Assembly (NCBI RefSeq): GCF_000960995.1
Contig: NZ_CP009434.1
Coordinates: 2,418,001-2,482,000, forward strand
Direction of reading: 5' to 3'
DNA from: Burkholderia glumae LMG 2196 = ATCC 33617
GTDB taxonomy: Bacteria > Pseudomonadota > Gammaproteobacteria > Burkholderiales > Burkholderiaceae
Length of the DNA stretch: 64,000 nt
Part shown: piece after piece, positions 17,246 to 26,371 of the stretch
Numbering within the stretch: position 1 is the first letter of the stretch
How the letters are laid out: each line of letters starts with the position of its first letter
Notes under the pieces: model-generated
Seen by the model: the letters and a program-made list of their open reading frames with translations, nothing else
Database searches by the model: none
What the model was told of the DNA's origin: nothing
Translations under genes and position numbers: made by a program

Positions 17246-18439
17246 TCAATCCCGCCCCAGGTCGGCGAGCGGATGCGCATCGCGCTTCCACGGCGAGGAC
17301 AGGAAGTGCCGCACGCGTTCGCCGCGCACCTCCGCGAGCGAGGCGGGCGCCCAGCGCGGCCGGCGGTCCTTGTCGACCAGATGCGCGCGCACGCCCTCGA
17401 TGAAATCGCCGTCCTCGATCGCGCGCGTGGCGATCGACAGCTCCATCCGGAACGACTCGGCGAGCGTCATCTGCCGGCCGCGCAGCAGCGCGTCGCGCGT
17501 GACCAGCAGCATCGTCGGCGAGTGGCCGAGCAGCGCGTCGAGCGTGGCCTGCAGCCATTGCCGGTATTCGCGGCTGCTGTCCTCGCGGCCCAGGTCCTGG
17601 CGCAGCGTCGCGACGATGCGCTCGACCCCCGAGCGCCGGTCGAAGTGGCGCACGATCCAGGGCAGCTGGCCGTCCAGCATCGCATGCGGGACGATATTGC
17701 AGGGCGGCTCGAACAGCGCGCGCAGCGCGCCCGGTACGTCTCCCGCCGCCCAGTCGGTGCGCTCGAGCCGCTGCTCGAAGGTGTCGAGCCAGGCAGCCGG
17801 CACGCACAGGTCGGCGAGCCGCGCCACCAGCGCGTCGGCGCCCGACAGCGTGACGCCGGTCAGCCCGATGTAGAGCGCGAGCTCCACGGGCAGCGCCGAC
17901 AGGAAATGCGTGGCGCCCACGTCGGGCACGAAGCCGATGCGCGTCTCGGGCATCGCGATCTTGCTGCGCTCGGTCGCCACGCGCAGCGCGGCGCCCTGCG
18001 CGAGGCCCATGCCGCCGCCCATCGTGATGCCGTCCATCAGCGCGACGAGCGGCTTGGCGAACGTGTGCAGCGCGTAGTCGAGCCGGTACTCGTCCACGAA
18101 GAAGTCGAGCCAGTCGCGCGAGCCGGCCTTCGCCCCGTGATAGAGCGCGCGCACGTCGCCGCCCGCGCAGAAGCCCTTGCCGCCGGCGCCGCGCAGCACC
18201 ACGGCGACGATCTCGTCGTCGGTGCGGCAGCGCTCCAGCAGCACGGCCAGCTCGCGCACCATCGCGTGCGAGAGCGCATTGAGCGCGGCCGGACGATCGA
18301 GCGTGATCACGGCCACCCGGTTGACCACGCGCATCGTCACCTCGGGGCCGGACGGCGCCCCGGCTTGCGAGGCGGCCGCGCCGGCCTGGCCGGCCGGCGG
18401 CACGGCGGCGTCGCCCGACGCCTCGGGCAGCGTGCTCAT
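17246..18439 (-). CDS. 3-hydroxyisobutyryl-CoA hydrolase
   Basis: The 397-residue crotonase-superfamily protein is of HIBCH type. It has ITLDRPAALNALSHAM, the oxyanion-hole motif GFCAGGDVRALY, GGGMGLAQGA, the acid-containing PETRIGFVPDVGATH and the C-terminal hydrolase extension (about 260-390), which plain hydratases lack. It releases CoA from 3-hydroxyisobutyryl-CoA in valine breakdown. About 35 residues of Ala/Gly-rich lead precede the fold, so a later start is possible. Its ATG overlaps the preceding hydratase stop (ATGA). It is the last gene of the operon. Confidence 0.9.
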   Translation of the reverse strand: MSTLPEASGDAAVPPAGQAGAAASQAGAPSGPEVTMRVVNRVAVITLDRPAALNALSHAMVRELAVLLERCRTDDEIVAVVLRGAGGKGFCAGGDVRALYHGAKAGSRDWLDFFVDEYRLDYALHTFAKPLVALMDGITMGGGMGLAQGAALRVATERSKIAMPETRIGFVPDVGATHFLSALPVELALYIGLTGVTLSGADALVARLADLCVPAAWLDTFEQRLERTDWAAGDVPGALRALFEPPCNIVPHAMLDGQLPWIVRHFDRRSGVERIVATLRQDLGREDSSREYRQWLQATLDALLGHSPTMLLVTRDALLRGRQMTLAESFRMELSIATRAIEDGDFIEGVRAHLVDKDRRPRWAPASLAEVRGERVRHFLSSPWKRDAHPLADLGRD

Positions 18440-19230
18440 CGCGTCTCTCCCTGGCCGCCGGCGCGCCAGTCCGGGCGCCGCTTGCCAAAAAACGCGGCCA
18501 CGCCCTCGCGCGGCTCGCCGGTCTCGAACAGATCCACGAAGCGCTCGCGCTCGATCGCCACCGCCGCCTCGAACGGCACGCCGTTGCGCGCGAGCGCGAT
18601 CAGCCGCTTGCTCGATTCCACCGCGTGCGGCGCGAGCCCGGCCACGCGGCGCGCCAGCGCGAGCGCCGCCTCGCGCGCGCCGCCGGTGTCCACCACCTCC
18701 TCGACGAGGCCGATGCGCAGCGCGGTCTCGGCGTCCACGCGCTCGCCCGCCAGCACGATGCGCTTGGCCCAGCCCTCGCCGACCAGCGCCGGCAGTGTCT
18801 GGGTGCCGAGCCCGCACGGCAGCAGGCCCACCGACGGCTCGGGCAGCGCCATCTGCGCATGCCGCTCGGCGATCCGCATGTCGCAGGCCAGCGCGCATTC
18901 GAGCCCGCCGCCCATCGCATAGCCGTTGATCGCGGCGATCGTCACGCAGCGCGCGGCGCGCAGCTTGGCGAACGCGGCGCCGAAGCGCGCCGCCATCTCG
19001 CGCGCCACGGCACGGTCGCCGCTCGCGAAGGTGTCGAGATCGGCACCGCCGCTGAAGAATTTCGGCCCGGCGCCGGTCACCACCAGCGCGCGCACGCGCG
19101 GCGCGGCGTCGAGCTGCGCCACGGTGCGTTCGAGCGCGGCGAGGCCGTCGGCATGGAACGCGTTGGCGGGCGGCCGGGACAGGGTGACGAGCGCGATCGC
19201 GCCGTCGTCGTGTTCGCTCAGTTCGATCAT
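18436..19230 (-). CDS. Enoyl-CoA hydratase
   Basis: The 264-residue crotonase family member has LVTLSRPPANAFH, FFSGGADLDTF (oxyanion hole) and GYAMGGGLECALACD. The canonical catalytic glutamates of bacterial enoyl-CoA hydratases are partly visible in ALPEPSVGLLPCGLGTQ. In this operon it should hydrate methacrylyl-CoA to 3-hydroxyisobutyryl-CoA. It overlaps both neighbours by four bases (ATGA at each end), implying strict co-translation with mmsB and the hydrolase. Confidence 0.88.
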   Translation of the reverse strand: MIELSEHDDGAIALVTLSRPPANAFHADGLAALERTVAQLDAAPRVRALVVTGAGPKFFSGGADLDTFASGDRAVAREMAARFGAAFAKLRAARCVTIAAINGYAMGGGLECALACDMRIAERHAQMALPEPSVGLLPCGLGTQTLPALVGEGWAKRIVLAGERVDAETALRIGLVEEVVDTGGAREAALALARRVAGLAPHAVESSKRLIALARNGVPFEAAVAIERERFVDLFETGEPREGVAAFFGKRRPDWRAGGQGETR

Positions 19231-20129
19231 CGCGGCTCCTCGTTCGCGGGTTGCTGATAAAGGCGGATCACCGCCGAGAAATCGAGCTTGCCGTCGCCGC
19301 GGCTGCTGAGCGCCTGGTAGAGCTGCTGCGCGAGCGCGCCGAGATAGACCGGCTGGCGCGCCTGCTTCGCGGCGTCGCCGGCAAGGCCCAGGTCCTTCAG
19401 CATCAGGTCGGTGCCGAAGCCGCCGGTGTAGCCGCGCGAGGCCGGCGCGGTCTCGATCACGCCCGGGTAGGGGTTGTAGGTGTCCGCGCTCCAGCAGCGC
19501 CCGGTGGAGGTGCTGAGGATGCCGCCCAGCACTTTCGGATCGATGCCGAGCGCGGCGCCCAGCGCCATCGATTCGGCCACGCCCGCCATCGAGATGCCGA
19601 GCACCAGGTTGTTGCAGATCTTCGCCACCTGCCCCATCCCCACCGCGCCGCAATGCACGAGGTTCTTGCCCATCGCGCCCAGCACCGGGCCGACCCGCGC
19701 GAAATCGGCCGCCGCGCCGCCCACCATGAAGGTCAGCGTGCCGGCCGCCGCGCCGCCCGTGCCGCCCGACACCGGCGCATCCACGAACGCGCCGCCGCGG
19801 GCGCGCACCAGCTCGCCGAACGCCTGCGCGCTGGCCGGATCGATGGTGCTCGAATCGATCACCGTCGCGCCGGCCGCGAGGCCCGCCAGCACGCCGTCGG
19901 CGGCCGTCAGCGCGGCGCGCACGTGGGCCGCGGCCGGCAGCATAGTGATCACGAACGCGGCATCGGCGCTGGCCTCGCGCGCCGTGCGCGCCGGCATGGC
20001 GCCGCCGTCGGCCACCCGCCGCAGCGCGTCGCCGTTCATATCGAACGCCTGCACGTCGTGGCCCGCCTTCACCAGGTTGAGCGCCATCGGCGCACCCATG
20101 TGGCCGAGGCCGATGAATCCGATCTTCAT
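19227..20129 (-). CDS. mmsB: 3-hydroxyisobutyrate dehydrogenase
   Basis: The 300-residue beta-hydroxyacid dehydrogenase has the Rossmann motif GLGHMG (7-12) and the family signature DAPVSGGTGGAAAGTLTFMVGG. Its catalytic lysine lies in GQVAKICNNLVLG. It oxidises 3-hydroxyisobutyrate to methylmalonate semialdehyde with NAD. It lies 22 bases after mmsA in the classical mmsAB pair; the stop overlaps the hydratase start. Confidence 0.93.
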   Translation of the reverse strand: MKIGFIGLGHMGAPMALNLVKAGHDVQAFDMNGDALRRVADGGAMPARTAREASADAAFVITMLPAAAHVRAALTAADGVLAGLAAGATVIDSSTIDPASAQAFGELVRARGGAFVDAPVSGGTGGAAAGTLTFMVGGAAADFARVGPVLGAMGKNLVHCGAVGMGQVAKICNNLVLGISMAGVAESMALGAALGIDPKVLGGILSTSTGRCWSADTYNPYPGVIETAPASRGYTGGFGTDLMLKDLGLAGDAAKQARQPVYLGALAQQLYQALSSRGDGKLDFSAVIRLYQQPANEEPR

Positions 20130-20151
20130 GATGTCCTGTCCTCGTCGCGGC

Positions 20152-21681
20152 TCAGCGCAGGCTGATGGTGGTGTTCACGCCGTCGTTGACGGTCGCGTCG
20201 TCGAACCAGCGCGCCGTCACGGTCTTGGTCTGGGTATAGAACTGCACCACCTGCTTGCCGTAGGGGCCCAGGTCGCCGAGCTTCGAGCCGCGCGAGCCGG
20301 TGAAGCTGAAGTACGGCACCGGCACCGGGATCGGAATGTTGATGCCCACCTGGCCCACGTCGATCTCGCTCTGGAACTTGCGCGCCGCCGCGCCGCTCTG
20401 CGTAAACAGGCCCACGCCGTTGCCGAACGGGTTCGCGTTCACCAGCGCGATCGCCTCGTCGAGCGTGGCCGCCGTCAGCACCACCAGCACCGGCCCGAAG
20501 ATCTCCTGCGTGTAGATCGACATGTCGGGGGTGACGTCGGTGAAGATGGTCGGGCCGACGAAGTTGCCCTGCTCGTAGCCGGGCACCGTCACCTCGCGGC
20601 CGTCCAGCGCGAGCGTCGCGCCGGCCGCGATGCCTTCCTCGATCAGCGACAGCACGCGCGCCTTGGCGGCCTTCGAGACGAGCGGGCCGACGTCGGTGCC
20701 GGCCTCCACGCCGGCGTTCACCTTCAGCGTCCTCGCCTTGGCCACCAGATCGGGCAGCCAGTCGCGCGCGGCGCCCACCAGCACCACCGCCGAGGTGGCC
20801 ATGCAGCGCTGGCCGGCCGCGCCGAAGCCGGCGCCCGCCAGCGCGTTGAGGGTCTGCTCGCGGTGCGCGTCGGGCAGCACCACCGCGTGGTTCTTGGCGC
20901 CCATCATCGACTGCACGCGCTTGCCGTGCTCGCTGCCGAGCCGGTACACGTGGGTGCCCACCGCGGTCGAGCCGACGAACGAGATGGCCTTGACGAGCGG
21001 ATGCGTGCAGATCGCGTCCACCACCTGCTTGCCGCCGTGGACCACGTTGAGCACGCCCTTGGGCACGCCGGCCTCGATGGCGAGCTTGACGAGCTCCATG
21101 GTGGAGAGCGGGTCCTGCTCGGAGGGCTTGAGCAGGAAGGTGTTGCCGCAGACCAGCGCCATCGGGAACATCCAGAGCGGGATCATGGCGGGGAAGTTGA
21201 ACGGCGTGATGCCGGCGCATACGCCGAGCGGCTGGCGCAGCGTGTAGGTATCGACGCCGCCAGCCACGTTCTCGGCGAATTCGCCCAGCTGGAGCGTGCC
21301 GACCGAGCAGGCATGCTCGACCACCTCGAGGCCGCGGAAGATGTCGCCCTCGGCGTCGGGCAGGGTCTTGCCCTGCTCGGCGGTCAGCACCGCGGCGATG
21401 CGCGCCTGGTTGGCGCGGATCAGCTCCTGGTACTTCAGCATGATGCGCATGCGCGTGCCGATCGGGGTGGTTTTCCACTTCGCGAACGCGGCGTGCGCGG
21501 CGCGGGCGGCCGCGTCGACCTCGTCGACGGTGGCGAACGGCACGCGCGCGAGCACCGCCTGCGTGGCGGGGTTGACGACGTCGCGCCACTCGCTCGTGCT
21601 CGACTCGACGAACTCGCCGTCGATCAGCAGCTTGACGGTCGGCACGGCTTGCCCGGCACCGGGCATCGGCGTTGCATTCAT
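20152..21681 (-). CDS. mmsA: Methylmalonate-semialdehyde dehydrogenase (CoA-acylating)
   Basis: The aldehyde dehydrogenase has 509 residues. FNFPAMIPLWMFP near the cofactor site, FVGSTAVGTHVY, and the catalytic cysteine in GQRCMATSAVV match the CoA-acylating MMSDH family. It converts methylmalonate semialdehyde to propionyl-CoA, the last step of the valine branch. AAGGAG precedes the ATG at 21681 at good distance. A gap of 83 bases separates it from the upstream acyl-CoA synthetase and contains a 20-base palindrome. Confidence 0.95.
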   Translation of the reverse strand: MNATPMPGAGQAVPTVKLLIDGEFVESSTSEWRDVVNPATQAVLARVPFATVDEVDAAARAAHAAFAKWKTTPIGTRMRIMLKYQELIRANQARIAAVLTAEQGKTLPDAEGDIFRGLEVVEHACSVGTLQLGEFAENVAGGVDTYTLRQPLGVCAGITPFNFPAMIPLWMFPMALVCGNTFLLKPSEQDPLSTMELVKLAIEAGVPKGVLNVVHGGKQVVDAICTHPLVKAISFVGSTAVGTHVYRLGSEHGKRVQSMMGAKNHAVVLPDAHREQTLNALAGAGFGAAGQRCMATSAVVLVGAARDWLPDLVAKARTLKVNAGVEAGTDVGPLVSKAAKARVLSLIEEGIAAGATLALDGREVTVPGYEQGNFVGPTIFTDVTPDMSIYTQEIFGPVLVVLTAATLDEAIALVNANPFGNGVGLFTQSGAAARKFQSEIDVGQVGINIPIPVPVPYFSFTGSRGSKLGDLGPYGKQVVQFYTQTKTVTARWFDDATVNDGVNTTISLR

Positions 21682-21737
21682 GGTTCGGCTCTCCTTGAAG
21701 GCCGCCGCGCCGCGCGCGGCCGGCCGGTAACACGGAA

Positions 21738-21757
21738 CCGCGCGCCGCGGCGCGCGG
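21738..21757. repeat. 20-base perfect palindrome in the operon, between synthetase and mmsA
   Basis: CCGCGCGCCG followed by CGGCGCGCGG forms a perfect palindrome seven bases after the synthetase stop. No T-run follows. It could attenuate transcription into mmsA or stabilise the upstream message; with such GC-rich sequence chance cannot be excluded. Confidence 0.4.
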
Positions 21758-21764
21758 CGATCGA

Positions 21765-23459
21765 TTACGACTGGCTCGGGAAATCCTCTTCCCAGTACTC
21801 GTGGGGCATGCGCGCGGCCGGATCGGCATCGCGCTCGATCTCGCGGCGCCGCAGCTCGACGCGGCGGATCTTCCCCGAGATGGTCTTCGGCAGCTCCGTG
21901 AACTGCAGGCGGCGGATGCGCTTGTACGGCGCGAGCTTCTCGCGCGAGAAGCGGAAGATGTCGCGCGCGAGCGCCTCGCCCGGCTCGAAGCCGGCGCGCA
22001 GCGTGATGAAGGTCTTGGGCACCGCGAGCCGCAGCGGGTCGGGGCTCGGCACCACGGCCGCCTCGGCGACGGCCTCGTGCTCGATCAGCACGCTCTCGAG
22101 CTCGAACGGGCTCAGGCGATAGTCGGACGACTTGAAGACGTCGTCGGCGCGGCCGATGTAGAGGTAGTAACCGTCGTCGCGGCGCAGCGCGATGTCCGAG
22201 GTGCGGTAATGGCCGTCGCGCATCGCCCAGGCGGTGGCGTCGGGGTGATTCGCGTAGCCTGTCATCAGCCCGCCGGGGCGCTCGCCGTCGAGCGGCAGCG
22301 CGATCTCGCCCTCCGTCACCGGCGCGCCGTCGGGATCGAGCAGCGCGATCCGGTAGCCCGGCATCGGCCGCCCCATCGAGCCCGCCACCACCGGCTGGCC
22401 CGGCGAGTTGCCGATCAGGCAGGTGGTTTCGGTCTGGCCGTAGCCGTCGCGGATCGTCACGCCCCAGGCGCGCCGCACGCGCTCGATGATCTCGGGGTTC
22501 AGCGGCTCGCCGGCGCCGATGATCTCGCGCAGCTTCACCGGGTAGGACGCGAGCGGCTGCTGCACCAGCATGCGCCAGACCGTGGGCGGCGCGCACAGCG
22601 TGGTCACGCCGTAGCGCACCAGCGCCTCGAGCGCCTGCTGCGGATCGAAGCGCGGGTAGTTGAACGCGAACACGCAGGCCCCGGCGTTCCAGGGCGCGAA
22701 CAAGCAGCTCCAGGCGTGCTTGGCCCAACCGGGCGAGCTGATGTTCCAATGGATGTCGCCGGGCTGCAGCCCGATCCAGTACAGGGTCGAGAGGCTGCCC
22801 ACCGGGTAGGTGAAGTGGGTATGCTCGACGAGCTTCGGCTTCGAGGTGGTGCCCGACGTGAAGTAGAGCAGCAGCGGGTCGTGAGCGTGGGTGGGCGCGT
22901 CGGGCGTGAACGCGGCATCGGCCGCGTAGCCATCCTCGAAGCGCAGCCAGCCGGCACGCTCGCCGCCCACGATCAGCCGGGTCAGATCGACGCCGGCCTG
23001 GTCGAACTTCTCGGCCTCGGCCGCGTCGACCACGGCGAAGCGGGCCTCGCCGATCATCACGCGGTCGCGGATGTCGTCGGCCGACAGCTGCGTGGTGGCC
23101 GGCAGCACGACCGCGCCGAGCTTCATCGCGGCGAGCATGGTTTCCCACAGCTCGACGCGGTTCGGCAGCATCAGCAGGATGCGCTCGCCACGGCCCACGC
23201 CGAGCGCGCGCAGGTGGTTCGCGATCCGCGAGGACTGCGCCGAGATGCGCGCGAACGATACCGGCTCGCCCTCGCCCGTGACCGCGTCGACGATCCACAG
23301 CGCGGGGCTCGCGTTGTCGCGCGCCATCACGTCGAAGTAATCGAGCGCCCAGTTGAACGCGTCCAGTTGCGGCCAGCGGAATTCGCGGTACGCCGTGTCG
23401 TAATCGGTGCGGTGCCGCAACAGAAAATCGCGTGCCTCGAGAAAAGCCTGCGCCGTCAT
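21765..23459 (-). CDS. AMP-dependent acyl-CoA synthetase
   Basis: The 564-residue ANL-superfamily ligase has the phosphate-binding loop YFTSGTTSKPKLVEH, the adenine motif DGYGQTETT and the C-terminal hinge YLYIGRADDVFKSSDYRLSPFE. The catalytic lysine is in PKTISGKIRRVELR. The length and motifs fit the medium-chain/acetyl-CoA-like synthetases that activate short branched acids. In this operon it probably makes isobutyryl-CoA or a related thioester; the true substrate is inferred from context. AAGGAGA precedes the ATG. The gap to the dehydrogenase gene is 85 bases. Confidence 0.88.
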   Translation of the reverse strand: MTAQAFLEARDFLLRHRTDYDTAYREFRWPQLDAFNWALDYFDVMARDNASPALWIVDAVTGEGEPVSFARISAQSSRIANHLRALGVGRGERILLMLPNRVELWETMLAAMKLGAVVLPATTQLSADDIRDRVMIGEARFAVVDAAEAEKFDQAGVDLTRLIVGGERAGWLRFEDGYAADAAFTPDAPTHAHDPLLLYFTSGTTSKPKLVEHTHFTYPVGSLSTLYWIGLQPGDIHWNISSPGWAKHAWSCLFAPWNAGACVFAFNYPRFDPQQALEALVRYGVTTLCAPPTVWRMLVQQPLASYPVKLREIIGAGEPLNPEIIERVRRAWGVTIRDGYGQTETTCLIGNSPGQPVVAGSMGRPMPGYRIALLDPDGAPVTEGEIALPLDGERPGGLMTGYANHPDATAWAMRDGHYRTSDIALRRDDGYYLYIGRADDVFKSSDYRLSPFELESVLIEHEAVAEAAVVPSPDPLRLAVPKTFITLRAGFEPGEALARDIFRFSREKLAPYKRIRRLQFTELPKTISGKIRRVELRRREIERDADPAARMPHEYWEEDFPSQS

Positions 23460-23544
23460 CGTCTCGTCTCCTTCCGTCTCGCGCAGCGTGTGATCGTGCG
23501 TCGTGTGAGGGTGATCATACCGCCGTGGGAATGCGCACGGCGCG

Positions 23545-24684
23545 TCAGGCCAGCAGCTGCCGCGCGATCACCATGCGCTGCACTTCGCTCGTGCCCTCGT
23601 AGATCTGCGTGATGCGCGCGTCGCGGTAATGGCGCTCCACCTCGTAGTCGGCCAGATAGCCATAGCCGCCGTGGATCTGGATCGCGGCGCTGCACACGGC
23701 CTCCGACATCTCGGAGGCGAACAGCTTGGCCTGCGAGGCTTCCGACAGGCACGGCAGGCCCGCCGTGCGCAGCCGCGCGGCGTGATGCACGAGCAGGCGC
23801 GCCGCGTTCAGCTGGGTGGCCATGTCGGCGAGCTTCTCGGCGATCGCCTGATGCTCGGCGATCGGCTTGCCGAACTGGGTGCGCTCGGCCGCGTAGCGGC
23901 GCGCCTTGTCGAACGCCGCGCGCGCGATGCCCACCGCCTGGGCGGCGATGCCGATGCGCCCGCCCTCGAGGTTCGACAGCGCGATCTTGAGGCCCTCGCC
24001 GCGCGCGCCGAGCAGGTTCTCCTCGGGAATCTCGCAGTGCTCGAGCGTGATCGGGCAGGTGTCCGAGGCGCGGATGCCGAGCTTCTTCTCGGGCTTGCCG
24101 ACCTGGAAGCCCGGCGTGTCGGTGGGCACGATGAAGGCCGACAGGCCGCGCTTGCCCAGCTCGGGATCGGTCATGGCAAAAACGATCGCCACCGCGGCGC
24201 GCGACGCGTTCGAGATGAACTGCTTGCTGCCGTCGAGCACCCAGCGGCCGTCCTTGAGCACCGCGCGCGTGCGCAGGTTGTTGGCCTCCGAGCCGGCCTG
24301 CGGCTCGGTCAGGCAGAACGAGCCGATCATGCGGCCCGAGGCCAGCCCGCGCAGCCAGCGGTCGCGCTGCGCGTCGGTACCGTAGGAAAGGATCGGACCG
24401 CAGCAGACCGAGTTCTGCACGCTCATCAGCGTCGAGCAGGAGGCGCAGCCGGCCGCGATCTCCTCCACCGCGAGCGCATAGGCGGTGTAGTCGGTATAGG
24501 AGCCTTCCCATTCGGCGGGCACCACCATGCCGAGCAGGCCGAGTTCGCCGAGCTGCGCGACCACGCCGTCGGGCAGCGCGCCGTCCTGGTCCCATTGCGC
24601 CGCGTTCGGCGCCAGCACTTCGGTGGAAAAATCCCGGACCGTATCGCGAATCATCCGCTGGTCTTCGGTATAGAGCGCATCCAT
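23545..24684 (-). CDS. Acyl-CoA dehydrogenase, probable isobutyryl-CoA dehydrogenase
   Basis: The 379-residue FAD enzyme starts at ATG 24684, behind AGGAG. The flavin-binding CLTEPQAGSEANNLRT and C-terminal QIHGGYGYLADYEVERHYRDARITQIYEGTSEVQ regions are complete, the latter holding the loop with the catalytic glutamate YEGTSE. It oxidises an acyl-CoA, passing electrons to ETF. As the first gene of the valine operon, isobutyryl-CoA is the likely substrate. A longer frame to 24825 lacks a better start. Confidence 0.88.
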   Translation of the reverse strand: MDALYTEDQRMIRDTVRDFSTEVLAPNAAQWDQDGALPDGVVAQLGELGLLGMVVPAEWEGSYTDYTAYALAVEEIAAGCASCSTLMSVQNSVCCGPILSYGTDAQRDRWLRGLASGRMIGSFCLTEPQAGSEANNLRTRAVLKDGRWVLDGSKQFISNASRAAVAIVFAMTDPELGKRGLSAFIVPTDTPGFQVGKPEKKLGIRASDTCPITLEHCEIPEENLLGARGEGLKIALSNLEGGRIGIAAQAVGIARAAFDKARRYAAERTQFGKPIAEHQAIAEKLADMATQLNAARLLVHHAARLRTAGLPCLSEASQAKLFASEMSEAVCSAAIQIHGGYGYLADYEVERHYRDARITQIYEGTSEVQRMVIARQLLA

Positions 24685-24880
24685 GGCGGGCGAGTCTCCT
24701 GTCGGCGGCCGGGCGCCGCCGTCGTGGGACGACGCGGCCTGATCGTTGATGGCGCGGGTGCGCGGTGCAGCGATGCCCTCAGTGTAGGCAAGCGCGCGCG
24801 CCGTATCGATGCTCGCCGCACTCAATTACAATGATCGTTTTTGCCATACCGCCATCGCGCACCGCCACGCCGAGCCCCGC

Positions 24881-25903
24881 ATGAAAGCCACCGACAAGGG
24901 AACCGTTTCCGCCCGCCTCGTCGAGACGAGCCTCGCGCTGGCGCAGCGGCGCGGCGCGGATCGCGACCGGCTGCTCGCGCAGGCCGGCATCGCGGCGGCG
25001 GCGCTCGCCGTGCCCGACGCGCACGTGAGCGCGCGCCAGTACGGCGCGCTCTGGAATGCGATCGCACGCACGCTCGACGACGAATTCTTCGGCCAGGATT
25101 CGCACCCGATGCGTAGCGGCACGTTCGTGGCGATGAGCCAGGCGGCGCTGGGCTCGCGCACCGGGCTCGGTGCGCTGGCGCGCGCGATCGGCGTGATGCG
25201 CGGCGTGCTCGACGACCTGCACGCCGAACTCGACGCCGACGCCACGCGCGTGCGCCTGCGCTTCGTGCATCGCGACGCCGCCGCGCCGCCGGCGTTCACC
25301 TACGCCACCTATTTCATCCTCGTCTACGGGCTCACCTGCTGGCTGATCGGGCGCCGCATCCCGGTACTGAGCGCGTGCCTGCGCAGCGCCGCGCCCGAGG
25401 TCCCGCGCGATTACCGGCAGATCTTCTGCGACGACCTGCGCTTCGGCGAGCCCCATTCCCACGTCGATTTCGATCCGGCCTTCGCGACGCTGCCGGTGGT
25501 GCAGACGCCCGCCTCGCTGAAGACGTTCCTGCGCAACGCGCCGGGCAACTTCATCGTCAAGTACCGCAATCCCGACTCGCTGGCGAGCCGCGTGCGCGCG
25601 ATACTGCGCGCGCTGCCGCCCGCCGACTGGCCCGACGCGGCCGGGCTGGCCGCGCGGCTGCACGTGGCCGAGGCCACGCTGCGGCGCAAGCTGCGCCATG
25701 AAGGCGCGTCGTATCAGGACATCAAGGATGCGCTGCGCTACGAGATCGCCTGCGAGGCGCTGGCCGACCCGGCGCTGACCGTGGCCGACGTGGCCACGGC
25801 CGCCGGCTTCGCGGAGCCGAGCGCGTTCTACCGCGCGTTTCGCGGCTGGAGCGGATTGAGCCCGGCCGCGTGGCGCGAGCGCGGGGCGGCGGGACGCGGC
25901 TGA
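24881..25903 (+). CDS. AraC-family regulator, probable regulator of the valine operon
   Basis: The protein has 340 residues. The N-terminal 200 residues match the arabinose-binding-like domain of the OruR/ArgR type of AraC regulators, and the C-terminal HTH pair ends in FAEPSAFYRAFRGWSGLSPAAWR. It is divergent from the acyl-CoA dehydrogenase with 196 bases between the starts, the arrangement of P. aeruginosa mmsR with mmsAB. It therefore likely activates the operon in response to a valine catabolite. An upstream in-frame ATG at 24809 would place the start inside the shared promoter. Confidence 0.85.
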   Translation: MKATDKGTVSARLVETSLALAQRRGADRDRLLAQAGIAAAALAVPDAHVSARQYGALWNAIARTLDDEFFGQDSHPMRSGTFVAMSQAALGSRTGLGALARAIGVMRGVLDDLHAELDADATRVRLRFVHRDAAAPPAFTYATYFILVYGLTCWLIGRRIPVLSACLRSAAPEVPRDYRQIFCDDLRFGEPHSHVDFDPAFATLPVVQTPASLKTFLRNAPGNFIVKYRNPDSLASRVRAILRALPPADWPDAAGLAARLHVAEATLRRKLRHEGASYQDIKDALRYEIACEALADPALTVADVATAAGFAEPSAFYRAFRGWSGLSPAAWRERGAAGRG

Positions 25904-26074
25904 GCATGCCGCCAAGCGGCAAAGCAGGCGGCGCAACGCGCGACGCATCTGCCGTGGGAGGCAGGCTGCACGGCGCGCGCCGGGTGCGATGCAAGCCCGG
26001 GCGCGCGCCGCACGGGCGGCCGCGGCAAGCACGTCGCCGCGGGGCTCGCGGACAGGCCCGGAGCGCGGCGAGGC

Positions 26075-26371
26075 TCAGGTGCTGGTCGCCAGGCGCGGGC
26101 CGTTCTGAGCGCGCGAGGCCGGCGCCGCGGCCGACGTCGCGGATGCGGCAGGCGTGGCGGGCGTCACGCCCACCCAAGGCTCGATGCCTTGCTTTTCCAC
26201 CTGCTCCAGGAACGAAACGCGGGTGCGCCAGTAGTCGGACTGCAGCTTCGCGTCGATCACGCGCTGCTCGGCGGTGAACAGTTCCATGCGGGCCGTGACG
26301 AGCATCGAGGCGGCGGTTTTCTCGGGGGTGGGCGCTTGCCGCATCACCCAACGACTGATCCAGTTCAACAT
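26075..26371 (-). CDS. Small hypothetical protein, helical
   Basis: The 98-residue protein starts at ATG 26371 with GGAGG about six bases upstream. Residues 20-62 are charged and helical (KLQSDYWRTRVSFLEQVE) and could form a coiled coil. The last 30 residues are Ala/Thr/Pro-rich and probably disordered. No signal peptide or known domain is recognised. It stands alone, convergent with the AraC gene. Confidence 0.7.
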   Translation of the reverse strand: MLNWISRWVMRQAPTPEKTAASMLVTARMELFTAEQRVIDAKLQSDYWRTRVSFLEQVEKQGIEPWVGVTPATPAASATSAAAPASRAQNGPRLATST

